A stretch of DNA of 64,000 nt. It comes from Alviniconcha marisindica (Eukaryota > Mollusca > Gastropoda > Provannidae). The stretch spans positions 424,501-488,500 of the forward strand of contig JABMCL010001551.1 in the NCBI GenBank assembly GCA_018857735.1, written 5' to 3'. Shown piece after piece: positions 11,456 through 24,894 of this stretch. Position 1 is the first letter of the stretch. Each line of letters begins with the position of its first letter. Under the pieces are notes generated by a model. That model was not told where the DNA came from, made no database searches, and worked only from the letters and a program-made list of their open reading frames with translations. Position numbers and translations under genes: made by a program.

Positions 11456-11654
11456 AACATGCACCTTTACACCAAAACTGGACCTGACATTTGCCACTGA
11501 AAAATATGCTAAATACATTGTGCATCAAGAACTGGGACTGCAAAAAGTCACCTGTACTGTTCACATTGAAACTGATCACTAGCAAAAACCACAGTACTGG
11601 TCCACCTGACTTTGGCAGAAAATGTCTTACAAGATCATATAAAACAAAGTCATT

Positions 11655-13370
11655 TTCAGCTCTAAACTTTATTCCAAAAACAGCTGTTTAATAATAAACA
11701 GAAAAAATAAAAACAACAAAAATCAAACTAGTAAACCATGATTAAGATGGGCTGTATCACGGATTATCTGAGAAAATGCTCAAAGAAACAAATATTAGCT
11801 ATAGCACCAACACTGTGACGCCTCAACAATTAATTACCCTTTTCTTTTTCTCCACACTTCCACCTAAAATTAAATACTATGAACAACTTATGAGACAAAT
11901 AAGGTTTGTCAGCTGTTGTGAGCCTAGACGCTGCAAGTGGTTTAAAAGTCATGAAATAATGGCCACAGGGTGCTGCCATTTTTTTGCCTGGCTGTCTGAC
12001 ATGAGCAAGGCTGTGAGGCTGAGGTGTACATTACATCATGAGCCAACCCTTTTCTGTTCTTCAGTGGAAAAGAGTGAACCAACATGGCTACACCACGAGA
12101 AGCTCAGATTCAGAGCAAAAAGGTTCTGTTGCAACTTGCATGAATGTTGACAGAACCACCACCATCCAAAGCCTGCAAAAGGAAATATTTGTACATTTTG
12201 TTTGGGTTTTCAGGCTAGCTGGCAACTTTGCTTTCTGTCCCTTATAATCCATCTCTAAGACTGTTCTTGGTGGGTATTGCACCTAGACAATCCAACCCCA
12301 CAATCTAGCAACCACCCTTCTGCGCTGTTCACTTCATAAATACCAGATCATTTGTAACCTTCAACTAGAAATCAACTTAAACAGTGTGCAGTGATGTGCA
12401 CAACACAAACACTACAGAAACAGATGTGATCTCCAGTATATTCTAAAAACATCATCTGAACCAATGAATCACAAGGAAGGTAAAAGTTTTTTTTTTTAAA
12501 TGACTACACATTCACAAATACCAGTCTTGGTAGTGTCCATACTTCATAGTATTTGAAAGTATTGCTTGTACATTTTTTGCAAGAGGCATATGTGTTAAAA
12601 ATGAGATTGTTTCACCTGGCCCTGTTCGTTGCATTGTTTTAATTCTTGGGAGAATTTTCATGCTCAGTGCATATGTATTATATAAACAGCTATATATATT
12701 TAATTACATATCATGGTAGACTCGTCAGTAATGTGAACAGAGGTTATCAGGTGCTAAGCAGAATAATTACGCCTAAGTCCATGTTTTTCATTTTTTCCCT
12801 CAAGCCCATACGTTGCATTTTTTCCCCTTCAAAAATGTAATATCCTACTAGGAGTAGAATAAACTGAATAAAAGGATGTATGCAAAAGAAAACATTAAGA
12901 CAGCAGCTGAGATGCAGAGGGAAATACATACTAACCAGGCATATGGCCACACAGAAAGACACTGGGTGGCTTGTAATCAATTTATATCATTAGAAACACA
13001 AAACAACACAGGTAATCATGTAATAATCATCATTTACTGTTCGCTAGTAAATTGTGTTTGTCAGATTGGTTTTACATTTCTTCACAGATAGGCTGTAACA
13101 GGGGGAAGAGGCAGCAGCTTATCAGCATAACCAAGAAGTTTCATTAGTTTTCAGCTCAACAAGCAGCTGCAACACAGTGAAACTATTGGAAATCCTGCAC
13201 ATAAATTTGGCACAAACCAAACCTTGGATGCAGACCACACTCGCACCCAAAGAACCCAGAAAAAGTGACAAATCAACACCACAGCCACATCAGGTTCAAA
13301 ATCATGCTTCACGGCCTCCACCGACAACAGTTTCTGGTTCAAAACCAGGAGCACAGCCACCACAGCCAGA
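11655..13370 (-). other. ZNF598: Probable 3' UTR of ZNF598
   Basis: The region lies directly downstream of the ZNF598 stop codon and has no other gene. The most plausible poly(A) signal is AATAAA on the minus strand at 11673-11668. The exact end is inferred. Confidence 0.45.
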
Positions 13371-15228
13371 TCAGGTTGTGACAGGCAAAGCAGCAAAGCC
13401 AGCAGCAGCAATGTCCGGAGCCAGGTTGGTGTGAGTGCTGAGGTGAGCGCTCAAGTCCTCCACCTTGAGCAGCTGGTGGCAGGTAGGGCAGGCCTGCAGG
13501 TTGAGGGGAATGAAGGCGCACACAGCATCCTGCCTGTGGGCCTGCACCAGTTCATGCTGCTTCAGGATGTCCGGCAGCAAGGCCACCAGCTCAGACAGCA
13601 CCTCCAGGAACCTTTCCGTGCCCAGCAAGCTGCAGCACTTCTGGTGATACACCTGCGCGCTCACCTGGCCTGAGCGGAACTCAGTTGACAGAGTGCGAAA
13701 CTGGTCAAAGCCGTCGACCTTCTCGTCCGAAAGCTCTCGAATGCGCGCGACAAGGGCGCGGTTGCGCTCTGTTATGTCCACAGGAGAGGCGTAAACGTAC
13801 ATGTTGAGTTTGACCGACATGGGAATACATGTTCCATCGCTGCCCAAAGAGGAGGTGGCAATGGGTGCAGACAAGGTGGAGCCCAACCCAGGTGGTGTGC
13901 GTCCCCATGATGGCGCTGGCTTGATCAGCCCAGGAGGAGGGGCAGCAGCTTTAGCTGAATTCTGAAACCCTGGAGGGGGCGCCGTTTTCTTTGGCAGTGC
14001 TTGCAGAATGGGGAAGTCATCTTCCTGATGGCGAAATGGCTTAGACTTCCTTGTTCCCACAGTCTCCCACTTCTGGTTCTCTTTTCCTTTTGCTTGCAAC
14101 CCTGATTCTGATGATGAGACAGGCACTCGGGGCTCAGAAGAAGAACTCGCAGATTCATTCACAAAATTTTCAGAAAAACTGCTGAGCACTGGAGAGTCGT
14201 CCTTCTGCTCCTCAGTCTTCGTTGGTTCAGGCATTGCAGCGATAGCATCAATTTCACTTGCGATTGAGCTCAGGCTTATACCACTGTCTTCAGTTGCTGC
14301 TGCTAAGTCATCTTCTTTCCCCTTTTGTTTCTTTTTCTTTTTCTTCGATTTTGTCTCTTCAGTTTTTCTTTCTGACGTCCCATTCACCAGGACAGGACCT
14401 TCGGGTTTAGATTTATTAGAGGTGGGCAATGCCGAGTCCCTGGTCTTGCCGAGAGAGGTAGCAGTCTTACCAAGAGAAGTAGTATGTTTGCCTTTCACAT
14501 TTTTTTGGACCCAGGTACCCGCCTGGGCCGCCGGGCCAGCACCACCACCGAGAGAAGGAAATTCCCCGTCATTGCACAAGGCACGACCCAGAGCAGCCAA
14601 TGAGGGCGGCTGACCCCTGGGAGGTGGGGGCTGCTTGCCAGCTCTAGCTGAGGCTGGCCTCCCACTGTCCTCTTTCTGCTTCTTTGACCAAGCACCCAGG
14701 CTGACATAGTTGGGCCCATCTTTCCCAGACTTATTCTTTTTGTCACTACCCAGAACAGGGAAGTCTTCACCAGATGCCAGTTGGGGTGCCGACCAAGTGT
14801 TTTTAGTTACTGCGGCTGCTGGCGCAGGGCGACTCACTTCAACAGAACGACTCTGAGCGCTACTGGCTCGGCTAACTTGAGTGGTTGTAACAGCAGTGGT
14901 AACGGCAGAGAAATTGTTGGCTGGTTTCTGGCTTCCTGGACGGGGGCCGCTTTTAGACTTAACAGGGTGTGAGGTGCTGGAGACCAATGACACAGTAGTT
15001 GCAGCAGCTGACCCCTGCTGTCGCTGGTGAGATGACAGAGATGGGAAATCCTCCACCCGTTCAGCTGGTTTCCTCTGTGCTGTGCTGGGAATGTAAGGCG
15101 GTGGAACGTTGCCCAGCGTAGGGAAGTCTTCCTCAAGAACTGGTGGACGAGGGCTGGGAGCAGGGCTTGCTTCGGGTGGTGGCGTGAGGTTATCAGGTCG
15201 GGTGTATGCTTCATGGCGTGTGTCGTTT
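13371..15228 (-). CDS. ZNF598: ZNF598 coding exon 6 (last)
   Basis: Encodes residues 313-931: the disordered region with FPxL-type motifs, a Lys-rich tract, the PPPG ligand motifs, the conserved helical block from ITERNRALVARIRELSDE to LLPDILKQHELVQAH, and the terminal zinc finger. The acceptor is GATCAG|AAAC. Confidence 0.95.
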
Positions 15229-18200
15229 CTGATCAACAGAAGAAAGGCCAGATGTTAGTAGTTAATGCATAACTTTGATAAAGATATTTGACTCCTACCA
15301 CAATACAATCAACAACTAAAAACAAAGAAAAGAAAAAGAACGGGCAACAAAAACACGGGTTAACGTTTGGGAAAATGCCGTGACCAGTCATGACTACAAA
15401 AAAGTGACTGCTGTGGCAAAGATGTTTCTCTTGGTGGGAGGGGTGGGGGTGGGGGTGAGAGTGAGTCCAAGCAAAACTTCCATTCTTCCATTTCCCCACT
15501 TACAGTGATTTTGTCACTGTTAATTAGCATGCTGAAAGTGAATACGTACAGTGAGAATCGATATCTGCAATCAAAACAGGTTTTGTTTTTGTTGCCCATT
15601 ACAGTATTGCCCTCCTCAGATCAGACAGACAGACAGACAGAAAATAAGCATAATTCACATTGTACAAGCATTTCTATCTACTGGCTCAGTTAACTGATGC
15701 AAAACTGAATCTGTACTAGACCAGCTTAGCTGACAAATAAAGTGGACATAAAGACCAGCTCAGCTGACAATCACAGTACACATAAAGACCAGCTCAGCTG
15801 ACAACCAAAGCAGGCATGAATGACAACCAAAGCAGACAGGAAGACCTGCTCAGCTGACACAACCAAAGTAGACATGAAGACCAACTGGTTCAGCTGACAA
15901 CCAAAGCGGATAAGACCAGTTTGCCTGACAAACCAAAGTAGACATGAAGCTGTAAATCAACATGAGAATTAAAATAGATGCCTTGCTTCAAATCTGCAGA
16001 TATAATATATGGGTCAATGCTGAGCAAGCTCCAGTGCCTTGTAGTATGACTAATCTCAAGACTATACACAGGAACTGCACAGCATCAATAATATCCAACA
16101 CACTGTACATAGGAACTGCACAGTATCAGACACACAATACACAGGTACTGTATAGTATCAGTACAATAACTAGGTATTAGCTACATGGTTTTACCAAAGA
16201 ACTAGCTGTCTCAAAACACCTTCTTGACCAACAGGAAAAAGAGATCAAAATCAAAACATAAGGACCTTATTTTAAAATGCCATTCAAATTTCATGTTGAA
16301 TTAAAACCAAAGATTGAAAACTAGCAGGATCTGTTGTAGAAAACACCATCAAATGTCATACTTGGCCCCTTCTTCTTCTTCCCTGGTCCAGTCAAAGCAT
16401 ATGGGTTATGGGTAGACTATTACTAGCATTTCTGGCTGTTGCATGACGAAGAGAAAGAAAAGGGGATGGTCGGGGGGGGGGGGGGGGGGGGGGGGGAATG
16501 TCTGGAAGAATGTCTTTACCACAAAGGTGTCAAGGAAAGGGGCTTTGACTGTCTCACAGGAAAGGCCATTCCATTCCCTCACAGTTGGTGGGAAGAAACT
16601 GGACCACTTGTGTTCAGTCTGGCTGGACAACTGTCTCTAACACTGGTTGGTTGGTCCCTGTCTGGCTCTGGTCTGACGTTTGAAGTGTTGCTCAGAGCCG
16701 TTAGTGTTAACCTTTGCAAGGTTGTTAGAAATTTTGTACAGCATGTAATGCAATGCTTTTCATCCAATGACTTGAGCACGTACTTTTCATGAATGCCTAA
16801 CAATAGCACCACGAAGGCTGTGGAGTGCAACAGGTGAGGCAGGAGTCTTGGTGGGGTGTTGTACCACACATCCAGCCCTGCAGATTGACATTCATGCAAC
16901 TGGTTTCCTAAATTTCATTTAAACCCAAATCCTAAATTTGGTCTTTATTGTGATCTCTTGTACCATTTAAATAAAACCTGTTTCGAGAAGGGCAGTTCCT
17001 TTAAAAGCAATAAGAACAAAAACAAGCACCGTGCAAAATTCCTATGTAAAGTGTACTCTTTCAACTGGACAGACAAAAAGCCAAAACTTAGTGCTCACCT
17101 TCTCTGACGTCCTCCTCTGTGGTTTCTACCTGAAGGATTCAGATCTTCGTAATCCTCTGATGAAATACCACCTGCCACAGAAAGCTACAATTAAAGGATG
17201 ACAAAAGGTTTTCAAATTAATGCAAGACAGGAAATCTATTTGTCTGTTATCACATATATCTGTACGGAACTTGTTTTATGACTGCATGACAACGTATCTT
17301 ATAACTTATATAAGTCAGCAAGTCCAACAAACGAATGTTACATGCATGTACCAAGTCTGGTTCCCTATGTGCATGTACATTAGTGTGGCAGCAAAAACAA
17401 AAGTCAAAGCATTGAAACAGGAATAAAAGTACAGTTAAGTAAGTATAAAACAATGTCACTAACATCTTTGTTATAAAAAACACACCAAAGAATTACTCAC
17501 TCAAATGTATTTTTGCAAATTTATCAAACCAAACATTCAGGCAAAATCCAACTCCCCAATCCACCTCTGCTGCATTTTGGGCTGAGTTCATTTTGTTTGC
17601 ACAATCATCAGCTCTTTTGTGTTCACTTTTTCTTTGTTTGTACAACTCTCTTTAATCACTTTTTCTTTGTTTGTACAACTCTTTTATACACAGTCTTTTG
17701 ACATTTGAACCACACTAACTATAGAGGCATTAAGTCTGAGCAACACTAATTACAGAGGGGTTGCTAGAGCTAGAGTGGGGATAGCTCAGTGGTTAGTGTG
17801 TCTGACTTGTGGTTGAAAGGTCCCGGGCTGAGTCCCCACAGGAGCGGCAGAACAATCCTCCTCTGGGGTCAACTTTTTGTGCTGACTCTTATTTTGATTT
17901 CCGTTCCACCCCCATGTTACCACAGTAACAGGTAAAAGATCATGGTCATTCTGCCAAAAGAGCAGGAGGTAGGTTACGGCTACACACACATGCACCCTAC
18001 CTATGTGGCTTTGAATGAAGTGGTGCTGTAAACTGGTGAATGGTTGAATGGTATACACAGAACTCACACCGAGATGGCAGCAGTTTCACAGTGTATCACT
18101 TCGGTGGATATTAAAAATACACACTATTAAAAGGATATGGTCACTCATTTAGAATCACATGCAACATGAGAACAGAGAGTCTGCTCAAGAGCAGAGAATA

Positions 18201-21200
18201 GTATGACATAAAAACGATCAGTAAGTTACATAGGATTTAGCACATACGTTTTCATTGTTATTATTATCCCTTACTTGCATCACGCCCTCGGCGCCGCGGG
18301 GCCACCTGGAAGTTGATGTCAATGGTCCGTAGCTCCTTGGCCTGGGCCCTGGACATGTTGCCCCTGTGTTCGGAAGCTAGATGGGCCTTCAGGTCGATCT
18401 CCGAGTTAAAGGCATGGGTCAGGCGAGTATCAGGAGACCCACATTGATCCTCCTCACACAAGAAGTGCTCCCGGCGAAAGTGCTCCTTCAGGTCAGGATA
18501 TTTGCTGTAAAAGTCCAAGACACTTACAGTAACAACACACATCTTTACTACTAATTCACTGCTTGTTTTTAGCTTCTGTCTATTTTTTTCTATTTTTTTT
18601 ATTGTAAAAAAGATGGAGGCTTTTGTATTGTGTTGTACTGCTATGCAAGTATTCTGTGTAATGAATAATTATATTGTTTTGTCAACTGTATACCACCCAG
18701 AAATACACAGAAACAAAGTTTGATCACGGTCATCCAGACTGGTATGGAAGTGCAAAGTTCAGTGGAGGTAATCATCAAGTGTTTGAGAAAAAGCTAACAT
18801 GAAACATCTTGAACGTGTATATAACTTATCTCCCTGAACCCCTTCCTTGCAAATGAATTCATACTGCTGGCACTATTCCTTTCAAGAATAGCTTGGATGG
18901 GAGAAAAGTCAATCTAATATACTGGCAAACGTGAGGAACTTTGCAAAACACTTAATAAGTATATTACACCTGCCAGGTAAGGAATGAGTTCAATACATGC
19001 TAATCTCACAAAAAGTAGTCTGCACACAATCCTGTTTGTGCACATCACAGTAATACACCGGTATGACCTTCAAATAACAACAAGGCAACCAAACAAGTAA
19101 GAACAGGCACAGGTCAGTACAGTTATAACTGTGAAAGATTTGAAGACTCAATTTAATTAATCATTTACACTGTCAATTTAAAAAAAATCAATCTGATGAT
19201 CAGGTTTCTGTCAAGCTTGGAAAATGTCAACTGTACCAGCTTATGTCAAAAATAGCACCGTGCATGCCATCTGGTCTACATACTTAATGATCACTTTAAT
19301 TAATATTAACTCTTCTTAGCTCTTGAGCAGACTCATTGTGCTTTGCATGTTTTTAGTGCAAGCTGGATTATTCCATTTTTAATGGACAAGTCCATGTTGG
19401 GGGTGATTTTTGACATGATTTCCGTTAAAGTTCGCTGAGAACAATGATGTAGGTGAAATAGTGATCTGATGGATATAAATGCACGAAAACAGTCATTTTC
19501 TGTCGTACCGAAAGCGTTGCCATGACGCTGAAAATCATGTGCACATATGCGCACTACGTCACTCTGGGGAGTCGCTGCAAAATGGCTAGTAGCCACAGGG
19601 TAACCGACTTGGAAAAAATTCTAGTTCGAATCTCCAAGGATGAAGCTCCGACGCCATTGTCAGTAGTTGGGCCTTTGTTTATTTCCTCCTTGTTATTTCA
19701 TCTTTCTCGAACCTTGCTAGGTGCATGGCGTTTCAGTCTTTTTCGTTCTGTTTGCTTTAGCTTTCACAACAGGCTAGACCTCATCAGGGAGCCTGCCTTT
19801 TATTGGGTGTTTTATTTCATTTTCCCAATTTATCCTTGTTTGTTTCATCAGATGTAAAAATGAAAAAGTTTTGTTCATTCTAGTTCAATAGACTAGCGAT
19901 TTCGTGGCCTCCCTGGGTTAGGGTTTGGAGTTGGGCTAGTCACCGGTTTTTGCCATCCACTGTTTTTTCTCTTGGCATGCCCTTTTGTTTCTCGAGTTAT
20001 ATCGTTCATTTACGATGTACAAGTGAGGGAGGTAGTCTCGATGTTTAACGAGACCTCTCATTCTTAGGGATATATTTGTGTGGGGTAGTTCGTGAGCATC
20101 TGTTGCCCTGCTGTGTTGTCACTGCTAAGTGGGTTGTATCGTGTACACGGATTACGTGCATACAGCCTTTGTCCCGTTGCTCGCTGACATTACTTGCCTC
20201 CTCTTTCTTTTAGAAAGTGTTGTTGTTGTTTTATCTCACTTTTCCCCTTCTTTTTCACAATGCGTTCTTTCTTTTTTATCTTTGTTTTTTTGCCCGGTTG
20301 TTAGCTTGCCTGATTAGGGCAGCCATTTTGCATTTCTCTTGTCGTCTGCATTTGTTTACATCCTGATGCTTTGTGATCGGTAGTCCTGATTAGTGTTTTG
20401 CTTTATCAGTCTGCAGCCTTTGTTTTTCTAGATGGAAGCCGGGTTAGCGAGGGGTTACTTTAGAGTTAGTTATGGACAGTTTGGCTTTCCGTTTGTCGTT
20501 GGCACAGTCATTTTTGCTCTGTGCTCTTATGACTGTAGTCGTCCACTCCTTTGTTGCAGACAGGAGTCTATTAGACTGTGATTTGGTGGGTTTGTTTGTT
20601 TGTTTGTTTTTGGTGTTTTTTCCACCTTATGCTTGCAGGTAGGCAACCGTTTGGGGTTTTGAGGTGGTTTCAGCTGTTTTGTTTCTTTCATTTGGTGTCA
20701 GCTGTTTGCTTGACTGATTAGGGAAGCCATTTTTGTTTTGCCACCAGCATTTGTGGTTTGCTCTTTCTTTCTTTGCCACAGGCATTCGTGGTCTGTTCTT
20801 TCTTTCTTTGCCACAGGCATTTGCGTACGGTCTCTTTCTTTCATGGCCTTTTCTGCCGTAGGCATTCGTGTTAGACGTTTTGTCTTTGCCTTGTTAGCGC
20901 TTGTTTCTGGGTATCAGTGTATCTCTCAGTTTTTGGTATCATGCTGTGCGCTTGCTGCTCATCAGCTTCATCCTTGGAGATTCGAACTAGATTTTTCTGC
21001 AAGTCGGTTACCCTGTGGACAGCCCTACAAATTCTGCTTTGAAGCAAACCCCATTTGGTATTCAGCCATAAAGTTTACGAAATCGCCCTCAGCGAAGTGC
21101 TCGCTACACAAATGGGCATGACTGAGGCGCAGCATAAAAGTCAGCTCGTTTGAATTGTACAAATTTGACCCATTTTTGCCTCACAGCGGGTTGATTCCAC

Positions 21201-24200
21201 GAGAACTCGTTCATAGTTATGTTTTGGGTTGCTTGTGAGTTGTTACAGTTTGCCAGCATGGTAGAGCTTTTTGTCAACCACACATTCAATGAACAATCTA
21301 AGATGGCAACCACACTGACTCCCCAGACTGACGTCACTTCCGAGAAAGTCATGTGACTGATGGAGAACCCGAGACAGCAGTCTCGGCCAGCCTACACAAA
21401 ATAAAATCGATTAAAAACCAACATAAATTTAAAAAATCATTAAATCTCAAACTAGTGACTCATTTGTCAATCATTTCGATGGTCATTTTGCATCCTTAAA
21501 AACCTTGGACTTTTCCTTTAAACTGCATTCTAATCCTTTTTCCCTGTGTTACTGACATCACATCAACAGCAAATACAGAGTAAAATTCTTACTTAAAATA
21601 TTCGTTGGAGTTGTTGGCATCACAGAAGTGACAGAAGAAATGGTCTTGGCGCAGGTGGCGCAGCAGTTCATCATTGTCCATGTAGCGCTCATCACAAAAG
21701 CGGCACAGTGGATGACCACGGTAAGACCGGTTATCTGCATCACCAACACGACGATGTGTGGCAAGGTCCTTCCGATTGTAAAATTTGCGTTCAAAGGGAA
21801 ATATCTGCACACACAAAAAGTTTACAACAGACCATTTGACACCAAAATATTGTTTCACTTTCACTTACTGTAAAATTAAGTAAACTGACATCACTCTTGT
21901 ACACGGACACAAACAAAATCTGAACTCAAAAATAAATGATTTCCAAAAGAGGGCTCTGGGCTGCCAATTATCTGAGCAATTTCAGCCAATCAGAACACAA
22001 ATAGTATTCTGAGTCAAAAGCCCAAAGAGTGGCCATCGTGCCTGGCCCACAGGCAAGGCAAAGCAAGAGAGCACAAGACAATGCATTCCAAACAAAAGTA
22101 ATGGCACACATTCATTGATGATGAGAGATTTCAGCAGCAATCAAACAATAAGACAAATTACATTTTTGGATTACCATTACCAACAATAACAACCACAAGG
22201 CGAGCAAAAACACACGGACAGTAATACATAAACTGCATTATGATTAAAGGGCCCCTGAACACTGATTTTAAGTCGTAAATATCACTCACATTGTACTATA
22301 TAAATAAAGTTTAACATGATACTTGACATTTTCCTGAGGTATAAAAAGTATTGATTTGAATGAAAACAAACACGACACTTGAAACAGCTGTGTCGTCTGA
22401 AAATCCCGGGTTTCGGTCACATGACCTCCATGACGTCAAGACAAGACAACTGACCCGCATGGCTCAGTAACGACTTGAACAAAATTGAACTGAAAGTAGT
22501 CTGGCAAATTTTAAAGCATGCCGAGTGAGTGTGCTGCAGTTGGTTGCAGTGAAAAGTTGACAAAGGAGTTTTCTTTATGCTTTTCCTTTTAAAAATGAAG
22601 CCAGAAAACGACAGTGGCAAGTGGCAATGAATCGATGGGACCTAGCCAAAAAGAAGTGGTAACCAAAACACCATGATGTGCTCTGCTCAAAGCATTTTGA
22701 AAAAAATGCATCACAGATCGCACACTGCTGAGCATTCAGTTTGGGCTCAAATACATGTCTGCAAGGTCTTTTTCGTTGTGTTTACTCTAGATTTCACAAC
22801 AGGCTAGACCTCATCAGGGAGCTTGCCTTTTATTCGGAGTTTTGTTTTATTTTCCCAATTTATCCGTGCTTGTTTCATCATATGTAAAGATGAAAAAGTT
22901 TTGTTCATTCTAGTTCAATAGACTAGCGATTTCATGGCCTCCCTGTGTTGGGCTAGTGACCAGTTCTTGCCATGGACTGTTTTTCTCCTCTTCGCTTGCC
23001 TTTTGTTTCTTGGGTTATAGCGTTCATTTACAATGTACAAGTGAGGGGGGTAGTCTCAATGTTTAACGAGACCGCTCAGTCTTTGTGTGGGGTAGTTTGT
23101 GAGCATCTGCTGTCCTGCAGTGTTGTTGTCACTGCTAAGTGGGTTGTATCATGTACATGGATTACGTGTATCCAGCCTTTGTCACGTTGCACGCTGACAT
23201 TTCCTGCCTCCTCTTTCTTTTCAGAAAGTGTTTGTTTGTTGTTGCTGTTTTGTTTTCTCTCTCTTCTCTTCCACCATACATCTTTATTTTTTATTTTTGG
23301 CTTATTGGCCATTCTGTACCTGCTGTTAGCTTGCCTGATTAAGGCAGGTATTTTTGCATTTCTCTTTTTGTCTGCATTTGTTTACATCCTGATGCTATGT
23401 CATCGGTAGTCCTTATCAGCCTGCAGCCATTGTGTTTCTAGATGGAGGCCAGATTAGTAAGGGGTTAGTTAAGGTTAGTTATGGTTAGTTTGGCTTTCCA
23501 TTTGTTTGTCATTGGCACAGTTATTTTTGCTTCTGTGCTCTTATGTCAAGTCAAGTCAAGAAATTATTTATTCCTTCAAAGGAAAATATGGGTGCCACAT
23601 ATAAAGAACAAAGACAGTGTACATATGTAAAAGATTAACACTTAAAAAGTACACAACAACACGTAGTATCGCACACATCACAATATACAATAAACACAAT
23701 CATAACCACCACTATTCTCATGACACTTCTTCATCACTTGAACTCTCCCAGTCGATGTCAAAATTCTTTTTGTTTTTGTTTTTGGATAGAAAACAAATAG
23801 CTGTTTTTGAACTTTCCATCAAAATAAATGATACCCATGTAAATTTGCAAGTGAGTTTGCCAGTTCAAATTTCTGTAACTATTAATATATTAGAGATTAT
23901 TACACAGTAATCATTCATTTATATAATTATATTACGCAGTAATCATTCAAACTTGTATTACCATTGCAACTATTTAGCATTTCAATTCTCAGTTAAAGAA
24001 AAGTTTGAATTATGCTTAGTCAAGCATAGAGTTCACGTGTCAATGTGACAATGAAGACAAGCTCCTACTCCTAGAAAAACTGATGCTCCCAAATTTTCCT
24101 TTTTAAGACTCAGGCACAAGGTCATTCTGCAATTACTCCACACTTTTCAGTGGCAGCTGAAACAACATTGTTTTCAATTCCTTTGTCACCCTAAAAAAAA

Positions 24201-24831
24201 AAAAAAGGCATGTCAGTGTCAGTATTAGAAAGTATTTACATCCTGCAACATTACAACTCATATGATTACTATAAAATTCTGAGCCCTTTGACTTAGTTTG
24301 AGCATCAGAATGTACCTTCAAATGGTTGACACACAGGTCACATGGAAACAGGGTATGGGTGCGACTCATGTGACTCTTGAGTGCATCAAAGGATCTGAAG
24401 AGGGGACCTGCATCACAAGTTCGGCAGCGGTGCTCAAGTAAAGCTTCATAGGCATCTTCCACTGACTCATCTTCCAGCAAAATCTTAAACTTCCGGTTGG
24501 GGATGCAGTTTCTCCTATTCACTTCATCATACTTTCGTTTCGTGGTCAGAAATACAATCTGAAACAAAACAATTAAAAAAATCCAACACTGAAACATTGA
24601 AACTGAAAGAGAAACACTGAACTTCAAAATTTCACTTTCAGTTCACAAAATGTCACTCTTTTAGCCATCTGTAATCAATGAATTCATACAGTACAAGTGA
24701 AGATTTACATAAAACTTTAAAAGTGATTTTATCTGACAGGCTACACACTTCAACCAACAATTATTGCTGATCATGCAACATAAACAACAGAATACAAGAG
24801 ATGTGTAACTTCTATTAGTATTCAAGTGTAA

Positions 24832-24894
<63 letters not shown>

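Larger units (their letters stand above)
19593..21019. mobile_element. Inverted-repeat structure in ZNF598 intron 3
   Basis: About 54 bases at 19593-19646 (starting CCACAGGGTAACCGACTTG, then CTAGTTCGAATCTCCAAGG) recur as a reverse complement at 20964-21019 with few changes. On the coding strands both arms read HRVTDL..., so the arms may be exonic transposon sequence rather than plain terminal repeats. No clear target duplication was found. Confidence 0.6.

Noticed and set aside
20738..21121. 127-codon plus-strand frame, Phe/Ser/Cys-rich
   Set aside because: It runs through a short tandem repeat and then antisense to the THAP fragment, so it is a shadow reading.
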